Shown: piece after piece, positions 7,688 through 16,500 of the stretch
How the letters are laid out: every line of letters begins with the position of its first letter
Numbering within the stretch: position 1 is the stretch's first letter
Virus record (IMG/VR): IMGVR_UViG_3300044821_000165
Coordinates: 1 to 36,829 of that record
Reading direction: 5' to 3' (one strand)
Length of the DNA: 36,829 nt
DNA from: a virus
Notes under the pieces: model-generated
What the model was told of the DNA's origin: nothing
Database searches by the model: none
What the model saw: the letters and a program-made list of their open reading frames with translations, nothing else
Program-made: the position numbers and the translations under genes

Positions 7688-10165
7688 GCCGCCCACGCTG
7701 CGTTTGTGGATCTCGCTGCTTTCGGTGATGGCCTGAAGAATCATTCGTGGGGCGCTGTCCTGCAGCATGCGCGCAATCTTCGCTTCCACTCCAATTTCGC
7801 CACCCTTCGCGTCGATGTTGATGTTTACGATGTGGCCAGTGCTGCGCAGGGAAGAGTTCGGAGTGACGGAGCTGCCCGTGGGCAGGTTCACCAGCTCCGG
7901 GCCTTGCTCGCCGACAATCGCCGAGCCGCCGGGCGCCCAGTCGGTGCCGCTGGCGTACAGGGCAGGGACACCGCCGCCGCCTAGGACCGCGCCCACTATC
8001 CCGCTCCCGCCCGCGCCAGCCGTGCCTCCCATTGAAGTCAAAGCCGCCGCAGCCGCAGCCGCCGCGCTCGTGAGATCTCTCATGGCCAGAGTGCCAAGCC
8101 CGACGGCGAGTGTGTTGTCTTTTCCCGCTAGGGTGTTAGCGACAACGGTTGTAGTGCCCTTGAGTAGCGCGGCTGTCGCCGCTGTTTCCCCAGTGGTGTT
8201 CACGCCACGAACCGTGGTGCCAGAGACTACTGCGGCGGTCTCTGCGATTTTCGCGGACGTGTTGGCAGCCTCCGCCGCGGTGTTCGCGGATGTAGTGGCA
8301 GTCTTCGCCGCATCCCCGGCCGCCCCAGTTATGCCGCCGGTCGCGCTCCCTAGCCCTAAACTCTTTCCAATGCCGGTCCCCGCGAGGGCCTGCATGCCCT
8401 GCGCGATTTCTTTGTTCAACAAAAACTTGAAAGCGGACTCGGACAGACTGCGGAAGTAGTCCTCCCACTTCGCTTTGCCGGTGAAGATGGCCGCGGTGAC
8501 CTGGTCCTCGAAGCCCTTCACGCCTTGATTCAGAATTTCAAAGGTGAACTTGCCCGTGTTGGTGCTCTGCTGCATCTCCTGGAAGAACGATCGCAGGCCA
8601 TCTTTGGCGTGCACGATCTTGATTTCGGCCGACGCCATTTCGTCGGCCGCTTTTTGCACCGCGGCGGTATAGGCGGCGTGATCGATCAGGCCTTCCTTCA
8701 GCAGGATGTTCAGCTCGCCCAGCGCGATCTTGTAGCGGTCCTCGGGCGTGAGCAGGTCCTGATAAGCTTGCGCGGCCGCCTTGAGCTGCGCGGTCTGGTC
8801 ATTCGAGAACACGCTGAGCTGCGCGGCGGCCGTGCCGCCGCTGCCCAGCTTTGGCAGGACGGGCGTGCCGGAGGGAAGGGCAGGACCGGCGCCCGCGGGC
8901 AGCGGAATCTTGATCTCAGGCGGCGTGAGCTTTGCGGCATCGAACGCGCGCAGGTCGGCGAGCACCTGCTGCAGCGATTGGTGGAACTTGAGGTAGAAAT
9001 CCTTTTCGCCGATCAGCGCATTCAGCCGCGTGAAGCTGATGGTCTGCTTCAGCACTTCGGCGTCGAACTCCGCGAACATGTCCTTCGCCGGCACAGCGGA
9101 GGCGTGCAGCTTCACCAGCGTCTGCGCGAAGTGCTCAGTCGCCGCGTCGTCGGCCTGTATAGCGGAGATCTCTCGCTGCAGCGCCGCGGCCGCTTCCGCC
9201 GCGCGGGCATCGCGTTCGCGCCCGCCCTGGTCTTTTCCGCCCGCATCAATGACGGCGCGAATCTTCTGCAGGTTCTCTAGAAATTGTTTCTGCGCTTCGA
9301 GTTCCTGCGGCGTGATCGCGGGAATGGCTTCCGGCGCCGCTCCCAGCCCGACCGAAGGCACCACCTTGAACTGCCCGGCTTTCGACTGCATGTCGAGCAA
9401 AGTGGCGCGCGCCTTTTCCAACTCAGTAGCGATCGCGGCCGCGGCATAGTGCGTCTGGTTCAGGCCGTCGATGCGCGAAAGCTCGTCGACGCGCTTGCGG
9501 ATCTCGCCGAATTGTTTTTCGATCGCTTCCGCGCCGAGCGTGCCCTGCGTGCTGAAGCCCTGGTGCAGCGTGTCGCCGATTCCGGCGAGCAGTTCCGTGG
9601 TCCACTTCTTGGCCTCGATCGCGGCTTTGCCTTCGGCCTCAAGCGCGCCGGCCAGCTCATCGACTTTCTTGCGCGTCTCTTCCACCGCGCTCGAATCGAT
9701 CTCGAACAGCTTCTTGTCGAGCCCGGTCAGCGACCGCAGCGTGGCCGCTTTTTCATAGCCGGCCATGATGTCGGAAAAAACGGTTTTGCTCTTCTCTCCT
9801 GCCTTGGCGTATTCCTCTTCCGCGTGCTGCGCCTTCTCGATGCTCTTTGCGACCTTGTCGAAGAACTCAAACGCAGCCACGCCGATCGCGCCGGCGGCGC
9901 CGACGCCGAGAACTGACTGCAAGCCTTTCGCGAGCGAGGGGAATTCCTGCGTGAGCAACCGCGTCAGCGGCCGCGAGAGGTGAATGCCGAGCGCTTCATC
10001 GATGAGGCGCAACGACTCTGCACCTTCTTTCGAGGCGCGTTTCATCTCCGACGACATGCCGAGCGTCTGCTGGTTGATCAGCCGAAACGCTTCCGGAGCG
10101 CCCTTTTCGAGGCCCGAAAGGTCGTAGCCGAGCCCGACCAAAATGCTTGCGAGGTTCTGAGACAT
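7685..10165 (-). CDS. tape measure protein
   Basis: An 826-residue protein, the longest gene of the tail module, in the standard place between tail chaperones and tail-tip genes. It has long helical stretches with many A, E, K and Q (residues 100-330), a hydrophobic patch around 88-106, an A/T-rich helix (620-680) and the usual C-terminal part ALYASGTDWAPGGSAIVGEQ followed by PELVNLPTGSSV. It sets tail length and fills the tube before DNA ejection. At 0.15 nm per residue it would predict a tail of about 120 nm. A run of short alanine/threonine repeats near 640-720 is probably a flexible length region. Confidence 0.92.
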   Translation of the reverse strand: MSQNLASILVGLGYDLSGLEKGAPEAFRLINQQTLGMSSEMKRASKEGAESLRLIDEALGIHLSRPLTRLLTQEFPSLAKGLQSVLGVGAAGAIGVAAFEFFDKVAKSIEKAQHAEEEYAKAGEKSKTVFSDIMAGYEKAATLRSLTGLDKKLFEIDSSAVEETRKKVDELAGALEAEGKAAIEAKKWTTELLAGIGDTLHQGFSTQGTLGAEAIEKQFGEIRKRVDELSRIDGLNQTHYAAAAIATELEKARATLLDMQSKAGQFKVVPSVGLGAAPEAIPAITPQELEAQKQFLENLQKIRAVIDAGGKDQGGRERDARAAEAAAALQREISAIQADDAATEHFAQTLVKLHASAVPAKDMFAEFDAEVLKQTISFTRLNALIGEKDFYLKFHQSLQQVLADLRAFDAAKLTPPEIKIPLPAGAGPALPSGTPVLPKLGSGGTAAAQLSVFSNDQTAQLKAAAQAYQDLLTPEDRYKIALGELNILLKEGLIDHAAYTAAVQKAADEMASAEIKIVHAKDGLRSFFQEMQQSTNTGKFTFEILNQGVKGFEDQVTAAIFTGKAKWEDYFRSLSESAFKFLLNKEIAQGMQALAGTGIGKSLGLGSATGGITGAAGDAAKTATTSANTAAEAANTSAKIAETAAVVSGTTVRGVNTTGETAATAALLKGTTTVVANTLAGKDNTLAVGLGTLAMRDLTSAAAAAAAALTSMGGTAGAGGSGIVGAVLGGGGVPALYASGTDWAPGGSAIVGEQGPELVNLPTGSSVTPNSSLRSTGHIVNINIDAKGGEIGVEAKIARMLQDSAPRMILQAITESSEIHKRSVGG

Positions 10166-10166
10166 G

Positions 10167-10352
10167 TTAGGGTTTCGCGATTACGACGGTCTTGCCCGCG
10201 CGCCCGGCGGCGATGCACGAGCGGTTCAGGCTTTTGCCCTTGGCTCTGCGCGCCATTCGCTCCAGGCGTCGCATCCACGCGCTGTCGGGCTCCTGGTGCA
10301 CGATCTGCAGCCGGCGGTGCAGGAACTCGAGGAAGGCTTTTTCCGAGAGCAT
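10167..10352 (-). CDS. small basic protein before the tape measure gene
   Basis: A 61-residue, arginine/lysine-rich protein (WMRRLERMARRAKGKSLNR in its middle). Its start overlaps the stop of the gp10-like gene by one base (TGATG) and its stop is one base before the tape measure start, so it fits tightly in the operon. No family is recognised. The position in other phages is taken by chaperone or small tail-assembly genes, but its basic character argues for nucleic-acid or scaffold contact. Confidence 0.6.
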   Translation of the reverse strand: MLSEKAFLEFLHRRLQIVHQEPDSAWMRRLERMARRAKGKSLNRSCIAAGRAGKTVVIAKP

Positions 10353-10909
10353 CAGCGGATCAGTGTGTCGATCCGGTCGAGCGCGTCTTTCGTGCGCGCG
10401 ACGAGGACGTCGACCGCGGCTTGTGAGGAACTGTCGAATGCGGGCTTCAGCCAGGGATGCGGTGGAACGTCGTGCGAGCCCAGCTCAATCTGCCGTCCCG
10501 ACCGGCGCCGCTGTTTTGCGGATCCGAATCGGGAGGCCCAGGAGTAGCCCGGCATGCCGTGGCCGCGTTCGACGAAGCCGCCATAGATGCCCGGCGACGT
10601 CGTCGTATCGGCGCGCCCGGCATAACGCCCGCGCTTGCGGGTTCTCAATGCGCTGGCATCATAGCCGGGCCCAACGACAACACGCGCGGTGCGGAGATCG
10701 CCCGTCGCGCGAACTTCTACGATAATGTCTTCGGCGAGATCGCCCGACTTGCGCGGCGCGCTGGCTTCCGCGGCTGCCTGAATCACTTCGCCCGCTTCCT
10801 GCAGCCCATCGCGCGCGACTTCGCGCGAAAGCACAAGCGGCACCTGGTCCAGGCGCCGCAGCAATTCTTCCAGGCCACGCACGCTGGTGACGGTTATTCC
10901 ATCGGGCAT
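10352..10909 (-). CDS. HK97 gp10-like tail/neck protein
   Basis: A 185-residue protein of the HK97 gp10 family. Typical features are the N-terminal VRGLEELLRRLDQVP helix, REVARDGLQEAGEVIQAAAEASAPRKSGDLAEDI (given here in parts: AEASAPRKSGDL is the signature) and, after an insert, YGGFVERGHG with PPHPWLKPAFD near the end. The family is a tail-completion or minor tail component. The insert at 88-140 holds many arginines. In most siphophages this gene comes before the tail terminator; here it lies after the tail chaperones, an order change worth noting. Confidence 0.85.
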   Translation of the reverse strand: MPDGITVTSVRGLEELLRRLDQVPLVLSREVARDGLQEAGEVIQAAAEASAPRKSGDLAEDIIVEVRATGDLRTARVVVGPGYDASALRTRKRGRYAGRADTTTSPGIYGGFVERGHGMPGYSWASRFGSAKQRRRSGRQIELGSHDVPPHPWLKPAFDSSSQAAVDVLVARTKDALDRIDTLIR

Positions 10910-11163
10910 AGCCGCACCCCATCGTGGTCGGATTGGTCGATGTGATGCTCGCCATCGAGCGGCTCGAACGCGGTCAGCTCTGAATCTGCGACATAGCCGC
11001 CGAAAGCTTCGTCGTGGCGAACGCCCACCATCAGATCCTGCGTGGAATTAGACACGCGGACCACCACGCCTTCGTTGGGAATGATCGTGACCACGTGGCA
11101 GAGCAACTGCGCCAGGCCGCCCTCGCGAATCGTGCCCCCGTTGATGTCAAGCATTCGGTTCAT
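10894..11163 (-). CDS. unknown 89-residue protein of the tail module
   Basis: A small beta-rich acidic protein (VTIIPNEGVVVRVSNSTQDL, then VGVRHDEAFGGYV). It overlaps the gp10-like gene by 16 bases and begins in an ATGA overlap with the end of the chaperone T frame. MNRM and the internal ATG three codons later are both possible starts. No family is recognised. The tight overlaps support expression. Confidence 0.6.
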   Translation of the reverse strand: MNRMLDINGGTIREGGLAQLLCHVVTIIPNEGVVVRVSNSTQDLMVGVRHDEAFGGYVADSELTAFEPLDGEHHIDQSDHDGVRLCPME

Positions 11164-11585
11164 TTTAACGACTTAGGCTCATCCGCCAAGTTGCCGAAGC
11201 TGGCCTGCATCTGCCGGCGAAAAGCTGCGCTCTCTTCCGGATCCGCTTCGAACGTCTCGCCGCGGGCGACGGCTTCGGCAAACTCGCGCATCTCGTCTTC
11301 TTCCGTTTTTGCGCCGGGCAGAAAGTCGGCGGTGGTGAAGGGCTCGCTGCGCTTGTCCGGATCGCGGTTGATGTTCGCCAGAACCGCGCACACCAGCGCG
11401 GCCGGCGCAAACCGTTCGCGGTCGATTTCCTGCTGCTCGCTGAACAAAACATCCAGCTCGCGCGGAGAAGTGGCTAGGAATAGTTCGCGGGTAAGGGAAA
11501 GTCTTCGACTGGATCGCGCCCAGAGCAGAACGAGGTCGTCGACGGGATTGGTTCCACTTCCGCGATCGTGATCGGCGCCGGAGCT
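11160..11585 (-). CDS. tail assembly chaperone T-like part, expressed as a GT fusion
   Basis: This frame is open from before 11588 to TGA 11160 but has no ATG or ribosome site. It encodes LVLLWARSSRRLSLTRELF, then ERFAPAALVCAVLANINR and PFTTADFLPGAK, which closely follows the lambda gpT/DUF4035 pattern (W..R, A.I..NINR, F...DFLP). It lies in the -1 frame relative to the upstream chaperone G frame and overlaps its last 36 codons. The fusion would be 323 residues. GpG and gpGT hold the tape measure protein in a soluble form and recruit tail tube subunits. A TTG start at 11447 is an alternative but would remove the first conserved motif. Confidence 0.75.
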   Translation of the reverse strand, partial: SSGADHDRGSGTNPVDDLVLLWARSSRRLSLTRELFLATSPRELDVLFSEQQEIDRERFAPAALVCAVLANINRDPDKRSEPFTTADFLPGAKTEEDEMREFAEAVARGETFEADPEESAAFRRQMQASFGNLADEPKSLK

Positions 11586-12130
11586 TTTCGAGCTTCCGGC
11601 GCGGCGGCGTTTGGGTCAGGAGCCTTGGCCTTCGGCATCCAGGCCGTCATCGCCTCGATCATCTTGTCGGAGATCTGCCGCGTCTCCTGACACAGCCCGA
11701 TGCTGTATTCCAGTTCCACCCTGGTGAACGGAGCTTTCCAGGTTTCGCCATCGGCCTGCAGTTCGTGCATGCCGCACCACAGGCAGGCCAGCCAGCGCTC
11801 GGGATCGGAATTGAGATCGATGCGCAGCCAGCTCTCCGCCAGGAAGAGACTATCGCCCTGCAGCGGATCCTCTTTGCGGAATCCGGAGCACAGCAGTTTG
11901 TCGGCTTCGCCCAGCCAGATCAGGCTGGCGCCTTTGTGAGTGGACCGCGGCGCGCCGCAAACACAGCGCGGGTCGGGATCCGCCGGCTGCGGCCGCGAGC
12001 GTTCGATGCGCGCGGTCTCGGCCCGGTAGAGGATGACCGCGTGCATCGGATAGGAAAGCCGGCACGCGCGGCCCGCGATGGTGACTTCGACGGGCGCGGC
12101 GATCTGCTGGGAAAGTACGTCCTGGGGCAT
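11474..12130 (-). CDS. tail assembly chaperone G-like protein
   Basis: A 218-residue protein between the tail tube genes and the T-like frame, the standard place of chaperone G. The N-terminal half begins AAPVEVTIAGRACRLSYPMHAV, a beta hairpin like those of phage chaperones that act on the tape measure, and has two cysteine pairs (RCVCGA near 57 and LWCG near 119) that may bind zinc. The C-terminal 50 residues are rich in A, P and K and lead to the frameshift zone. ATG 12130 is chosen because the longer frame merely runs antiframe through the tail tube gene. Only a weak AGG ribosome site is seen. Confidence 0.75.
   Translation of the reverse strand: MPQDVLSQQIAAPVEVTIAGRACRLSYPMHAVILYRAETARIERSRPQPADPDPRCVCGAPRSTHKGASLIWLGEADKLLCSGFRKEDPLQGDSLFLAESWLRIDLNSDPERWLACLWCGMHELQADGETWKAPFTRVELEYSIGLCQETRQISDKMIEAMTAWMPKAKAPDPNAAAPEARKAPAPITIAEVEPIPSTTSFCSGRDPVEDFPLPANYS
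11584..11590 (-). other. candidate -1 ribosomal frameshift site CGAAAAG
   Basis: In the chaperone G frame the codons read CGA AAA GCT. The lysine tRNA on AAA can slip back one base and pair with AAA again (A AAA tetranucleotide), entering the T frame, which stays open from here to 11160. No perfect X XXY YYZ heptamer exists in the overlap, so this is the best but not the only possible site. Confidence 0.45.
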
Positions 12131-12138
12131 GAGCCTTT

Positions 12139-12702
12139 TTACCACGCCGCCGTGATGTTGCCGACGATCTTGATGGCGCCGCTGAAGGTGATGGCTTTGT
12201 TGTACTCGACGCCCAGCTTGTAGTCCTGCACATAGCCCTGGAAGATGAGCGTGCTCCCGTTGGTCAGCGAGATCTTCCAATAGTTCAGCGCGGCGCTGCC
12301 TGCGGTGCCGATGTTGGAGAGAAGAGCCTGGCTCGTCGGGTCGGCAGGATTCAGCACGCCGTCGAACTGCACGGTGTCGCCATCGACGATGGTCTTCATC
12401 CACTCTTTGAAGATGTTGGGCGAGTCCAGGTTGGTGATGTCATCGAACTCGGCCTTCAGCCCCGAGAAGTTGATCTTCTTGAGCTGAGCCACGTTGGTAT
12501 AGCTGGCGCCGGTGGTTCCGCCATTGGCCAGCTTCGAGCCATAGCCGGGATAAGCGATGGTGGTGCCGAACAGCGCGAAGGACGCCGCGGCGGCAAGCCA
12601 CAGGCAAAGGCTCTTGAGCTTGATTGCGCTCACGAGCAGCAAGGCCGCCAACACGATGCCGGCGGGAGTGAAAGCGGTGGCGAAGAACAGGAAAGCGAGC
12701 AT
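12139..12702 (-). CDS. tail tube protein paralogue with hydrophobic N-terminal extension
   Basis: A 187-residue protein. Residues 47-187 are clearly homologous to the next-door tail tube protein: both share AYPGYGSKL, AQL(K/R)KI, a D-TNL segment, GVL(D/N)P, and NKA(I/L)(T/G)F near the end. Residues 1-46 are extra and form two hydrophobic segments (1-26 and 31-46). The start at 12702 has AGGAG eight bases upstream, and no ATG, GTG or TTG occurs between the hydrophobic part and the tube domain, so the extension is real. A membrane-anchored or exported tube subunit is not expected, and its role is open. Confidence 0.75.
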   Translation of the reverse strand: MLAFLFFATAFTPAGIVLAALLLVSAIKLKSLCLWLAAAASFALFGTTIAYPGYGSKLANGGTTGASYTNVAQLKKINFSGLKAEFDDITNLDSPNIFKEWMKTIVDGDTVQFDGVLNPADPTSQALLSNIGTAGSAALNYWKISLTNGSTLIFQGYVQDYKLGVEYNKAITFSGAIKIVGNITAAW

Positions 12703-12724
12703 GGGGTTTTCTCCTAGTTGGAAA

Positions 12725-13159
12725 TCAGGCGGCGCCGGCGGGACTGGTCATGGCCCCGACGAGGCTTAGTTTTGCGGTGAATCCGAGAGCTTTGTTGTGT
12801 TGCACGGTGAAGGGCACGTACTCGGCAACCCGAGCCTGAAAGCTATAGACGGTCACGCCATCGGAAAGCAGCAGCACCTGCCACCAAGCAAGCGTGAGTG
12901 CGGCGTGCAGCGTGCCGAGTTGCAACTGGCTGCCGTTCTGCGGATCGAGGACGCCTTCGATCTCGATCTGGCCGGCATCGATGAGCGTGGCCAGCGGCCG
13001 CGTGAAACTGTCGGGCGTGAGCAGGTTGGTCTGGTCGACCGTGCTCTGCTTCGAGCCGGAAGGAATGATCTTGCGCAGCTGCGCGATCGAGAAATAATGC
13101 ACCGCATCGGTGGAGCACTGCAGCTTCGAGCCGTAGCCGGGATAGGCCTTCGTGGTCAT
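12725..13159 (-). CDS. major tail tube protein
   Basis: A 144-residue beta protein placed right after the tail terminator, in the usual place of the tube subunit that polymerises around the tape measure. It begins directly with MTTKAYPGYGSKL and has no leader. It shares roughly a third of its positions with the following gene (AYPGYGSKL, AQLRKI, GVLDP, NKALGF). Its start overlaps the terminator stop as ATGA. Compared with lambda gpV it lacks a C-terminal Ig domain. Which of the two paralogues is the main subunit cannot be told from sequence, but the leaderless one is the likelier. Confidence 0.8.
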   Translation of the reverse strand: MTTKAYPGYGSKLQCSTDAVHYFSIAQLRKIIPSGSKQSTVDQTNLLTPDSFTRPLATLIDAGQIEIEGVLDPQNGSQLQLGTLHAALTLAWWQVLLLSDGVTVYSFQARVAEYVPFTVQHNKALGFTAKLSLVGAMTSPAGAA

Positions 13160-13569
13160 GAAGTCTCGGTGTAGAGCGCGCGGACGCGCAGGATGGCGCG
13201 GAACACGTAGCCGCCGCCGCCCAGTTCGTAAGGGTCATCGGCGTTCATGGTGACGTCGCTGAACTGCATCACCGTGCCATCGGGCAGCGCGCCGGTGAAG
13301 TCCTGCACCAGGTTGCGAACGGTTTGCGCCAGCGTGCGCGCCGTGGGCTGGTCGTTGGCGTAGCAGTCGAACTGAATCTCGCCCTCGGTGAGTGCGCTGG
13401 ATCCGTCGAGCGTGTTCTCGGCCGAGGGCGCGTTCACCACATGCAGCACCACGTAGGGCGCCAGGGCCTGCTTCTGCGCCAGGCTAAAGAAAACGTTGGT
13501 CGGAGCGCCGAGCAGTTTCTTCACCGCCGGCGTCGTGGTGAGCAGCGTCCACAGGCCTTGCAGAATCAC
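13156..13569 (-). CDS. tail terminator / tail completion protein (DUF3168)
   Basis: A 137-residue protein matching the DUF3168 family: N-terminal WTLLTTTPAVKKLLG, then PYVVLHVVNAPSAENTLDGSS, QFDCYANDQPTARTLAQTVR and the C-terminal beta strand GYVFRAILRVRAL. The family caps the finished tail and joins it to the head. It starts with GTG at 13569, one base after the stop of the 1051-residue gene, and overlaps the tube gene as ATGA. No separate ribosome site is obvious, which points to coupling with the long gene upstream. Confidence 0.9.
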   Translation of the reverse strand: MILQGLWTLLTTTPAVKKLLGAPTNVFFSLAQKQALAPYVVLHVVNAPSAENTLDGSSALTEGEIQFDCYANDQPTARTLAQTVRNLVQDFTGALPDGTVMQFSDVTMNADDPYELGGGGYVFRAILRVRALYTETS

Positions 13570-13570
13570 G

Positions 13571-16500
13571 CTAGTGCGATCCCCGCGCCACGCCGTATCC
13601 CGCGGGCGTGGGCACGCCTGCCCAGAAGAGCTGCTGGAAGAGCTGCTGGTAGGTTACATAGGGCGCCAGGCCCGAGGTGCACAGCGTGTCAATGTAGGTC
13701 TCATAAGCGCAGCGGTAATCCTGCGCATAGATTTCGAGGTAGAGCGGCTCGCCGAAGCGCAGGAACGCGCCCAGTGGAAGAAGCTTGTCGAGGCAGCCGG
13801 TCGAGGAAGTTCCGGTGCTGCACGTCGGATCGCTCTGCGCGAAGGTCTGCAACTCGAAGAGCTGCGTGCGGCCGTTGTAGGTCTTGAAGAGCGCGCACCA
13901 GTCGTCGGTGCAGGCCGTGCCCGCGGCGAAGGCCGTGAGGTCCGAGTACTGCATGCCCTGCGCGCCGAAGCTGAGGCCGTTGGCGACGGCATTGGCCGCC
14001 ATCGAGTCGGCATTCGCGTTTGTGAGCCCGAGCGCTCCGCCCGAGATCGACGTCATGCCGACGAAGGTTGCATTCGCAGGCTTGCCCGCGGCCGTGCCGG
14101 CGGCGATCTGCGAGACGCCCTGCACCCACGCATTCTGCAGGCAGGTGGAGCTGTTGTTGCAAACCAGCTGAAGCTGCGTGTTGTTGCGCGTGAAATTCTC
14201 GCCACCGGATCCGAGCGAGTTGCGCAGATAAACAACCTGGCTGGCATAGGGCGCGTTGGCCACATGCGTCATCACGTTGTTGATCCAGTTCACTTTCGCC
14301 TGCAGGCACGGAGTTTCCCAGCATGCGGGAAAGCCCGCCTGCAGCAGCGTGTCGGTGCAGGCGCTGCCACCGCATGCAGTGGCCGAGTTGATGTTCGCCG
14401 TGGTGCTGACCGGCCAGTTGGGATTCGTGGTGCCAGGGTTGCTCGAAGAGAAGCTCGCATCCTGCGGCGGTGCGGTGGATCCAAAGCTCGTCCAACTGCA
14501 GGCGCCGGCGGTGGTGGGCGGAACTGCGCCTGCGCTGCACGTACCGCTGGCGGGCTGAGCCTGGTAGTAGTTGCCGCCATAGGTGACGGTCCAGCCATAG
14601 CTGTAAGTGGAATTCGCAACCCAGGGATTCGGCGCAGCGTTGGCCCAGGGCTGGTCGAAAACATAGAGCGGCGTGTTCGCGTTCACCGTGGCCGAGCTGG
14701 CGCTGCCATCGACCAGGCCCACCAGGCAAGGCGTTCCGCCGCCGGGCAGGCTGGCGCCGCAGGTTTGCGAAGTGTAGCCGGTGATGACAGTGTCGAGATT
14801 GACGAAGCTGTAGCTGCCGGGAACGGTGTTCGATTCCACGCCGAGATCGAGGCCGTTCGTCACCTGGTTCTGCGCCCAGCGCATGATGATGACGACGCCG
14901 CGCACCCAGGGAAGGTCGTTGGCTTGAACGGCGCAATAGCCCGGTGAGCCACCAGTTCCGCTGGGGCATCCGCCCGTAGTCGGCACCAGCGGCGGCGTGG
15001 CCATCATGGGAATCACGTTGCTGGCCGGAAGTTTGCTGCTGCTGGTGGAAGCGCCGAGATACTGATACGCGCCCTGATCCCACGTGGTGCGCGTGTTGGG
15101 CGTGTAAGCCGAGGGTCCGACAACATATCCGCCTTCGCCCACCACTTCCGTGGGTCCGAGCGTAGTGCCGAGCAAGCATGCGGCCGCGGCCGTGGTGTCG
15201 GAGATGAGCGCACAGATGGAAGCTTCGCTGGTGCCGGCGTGCACGGTCGATCCACCGGTCATGGGGGAGAAAGGGAAAGCTTCAGACAGGCTATAGCCGC
15301 TCGCGTTCCATGTGGCCTGCGACTGCACCGAGTTGGTCGTTCCCGTGTTGAGCGTGCGGGATCCGCCGGTGCCGATGGTGTTATTGAGAGATCCGCCGGT
15401 GATGCCCTGCGTGTTGTACAGGTTGAACGTGGCGCTGGTGGCCGCGTAGTCGAGTGTATAGATGGGCGTGGTGATCGACCCGCCATCGGGTCCAGGCTCG
15501 CGCGTGTTGTTGAAGGCGTTCCAGGTGATGCCTGAAGAGCTGGCGACGCCCTGCAAAAGCCAGCCCTGCGCATTGCTCGCGTTCTGGTTCAGCATGACGG
15601 TGTTGAACACGTAGCCCGTCGCGCCGGAAGACAGCTCGGGGGTGAAGGGCGAGTTGCAGCCGCCGATGCTGGGCACGAAAACGTTATAGAAATAGAGCCC
15701 GCTGCTGCCGATGTTGTTCTGGTAGACGTTGGCATGGGTGACGCCGTCGAAGTCGCACTGCGGATCGATCACCGCGAGGTCATGGTGGTTGACCACACCG
15801 GTGATGTTCTCGTTGATCGCGTTGGCCACGCCCGCGATGTAATTGCTGTACTGGATGCCCGGTCCACCGCCGAAGGCCGCGCCGCTGTGGCAGGCGCCAG
15901 CGACCACGGCGTGCGAGCAATCGGGCTCGGCCACGTCGCGGCCGTCGATGACGGAATTGTGTACGGAGCTGAGCGCGTTGTTTTGCCCGTTGATGTAGAA
16001 CACCGCCACGCCGTCGGAACAATAGGGAATGTTGCAGGTGCCGTTGTTGCATGTGCCGCCGGGCGGGGGATAGAGCGGTGTGGTGCAGTGGCTCCATCCG
16101 TGGGCATAGACATCGGTGGCTTCAAAGTCGACGCAGGTGCTGGTGTTGTTGCACGCCACCATGCCTTCGGTGGTGGTGCCGCTGTTGCCGGTGTTGGTGA
16201 CGCTGAAGCCGGTGATCTCGACCGTCTGCAGCTTCCAGTGCGGGCAGTAGCCATACTCGAGCATGGCGGACGATGGCGCGGTGCGCGTGCCGGGATAGGT
16301 GCCGCCGCCGGAAAAAATCGGCCGCGTGAAATACGAGCCCACGAACCAGGTCTTGTCGAGCCCGCCATCGATGATGGGAACGCCGACGCTGCCGCAGGCG
16401 TTGGTGCTGTTATCCATGCGCGCCGGCCAGCTCGCTGCGCCCCAGGTGTCGCCGCCGCGGAAAATGAATTCGTCACCCGGTTGCGGAGAGTAAGCGCCCG

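Noticed and set aside
11165-11452. ATG-started frame next to the T-like chaperone frame
   Set aside because: It is arginine/serine-rich with no motif, while the overlapping frame has the complete T-type pattern.
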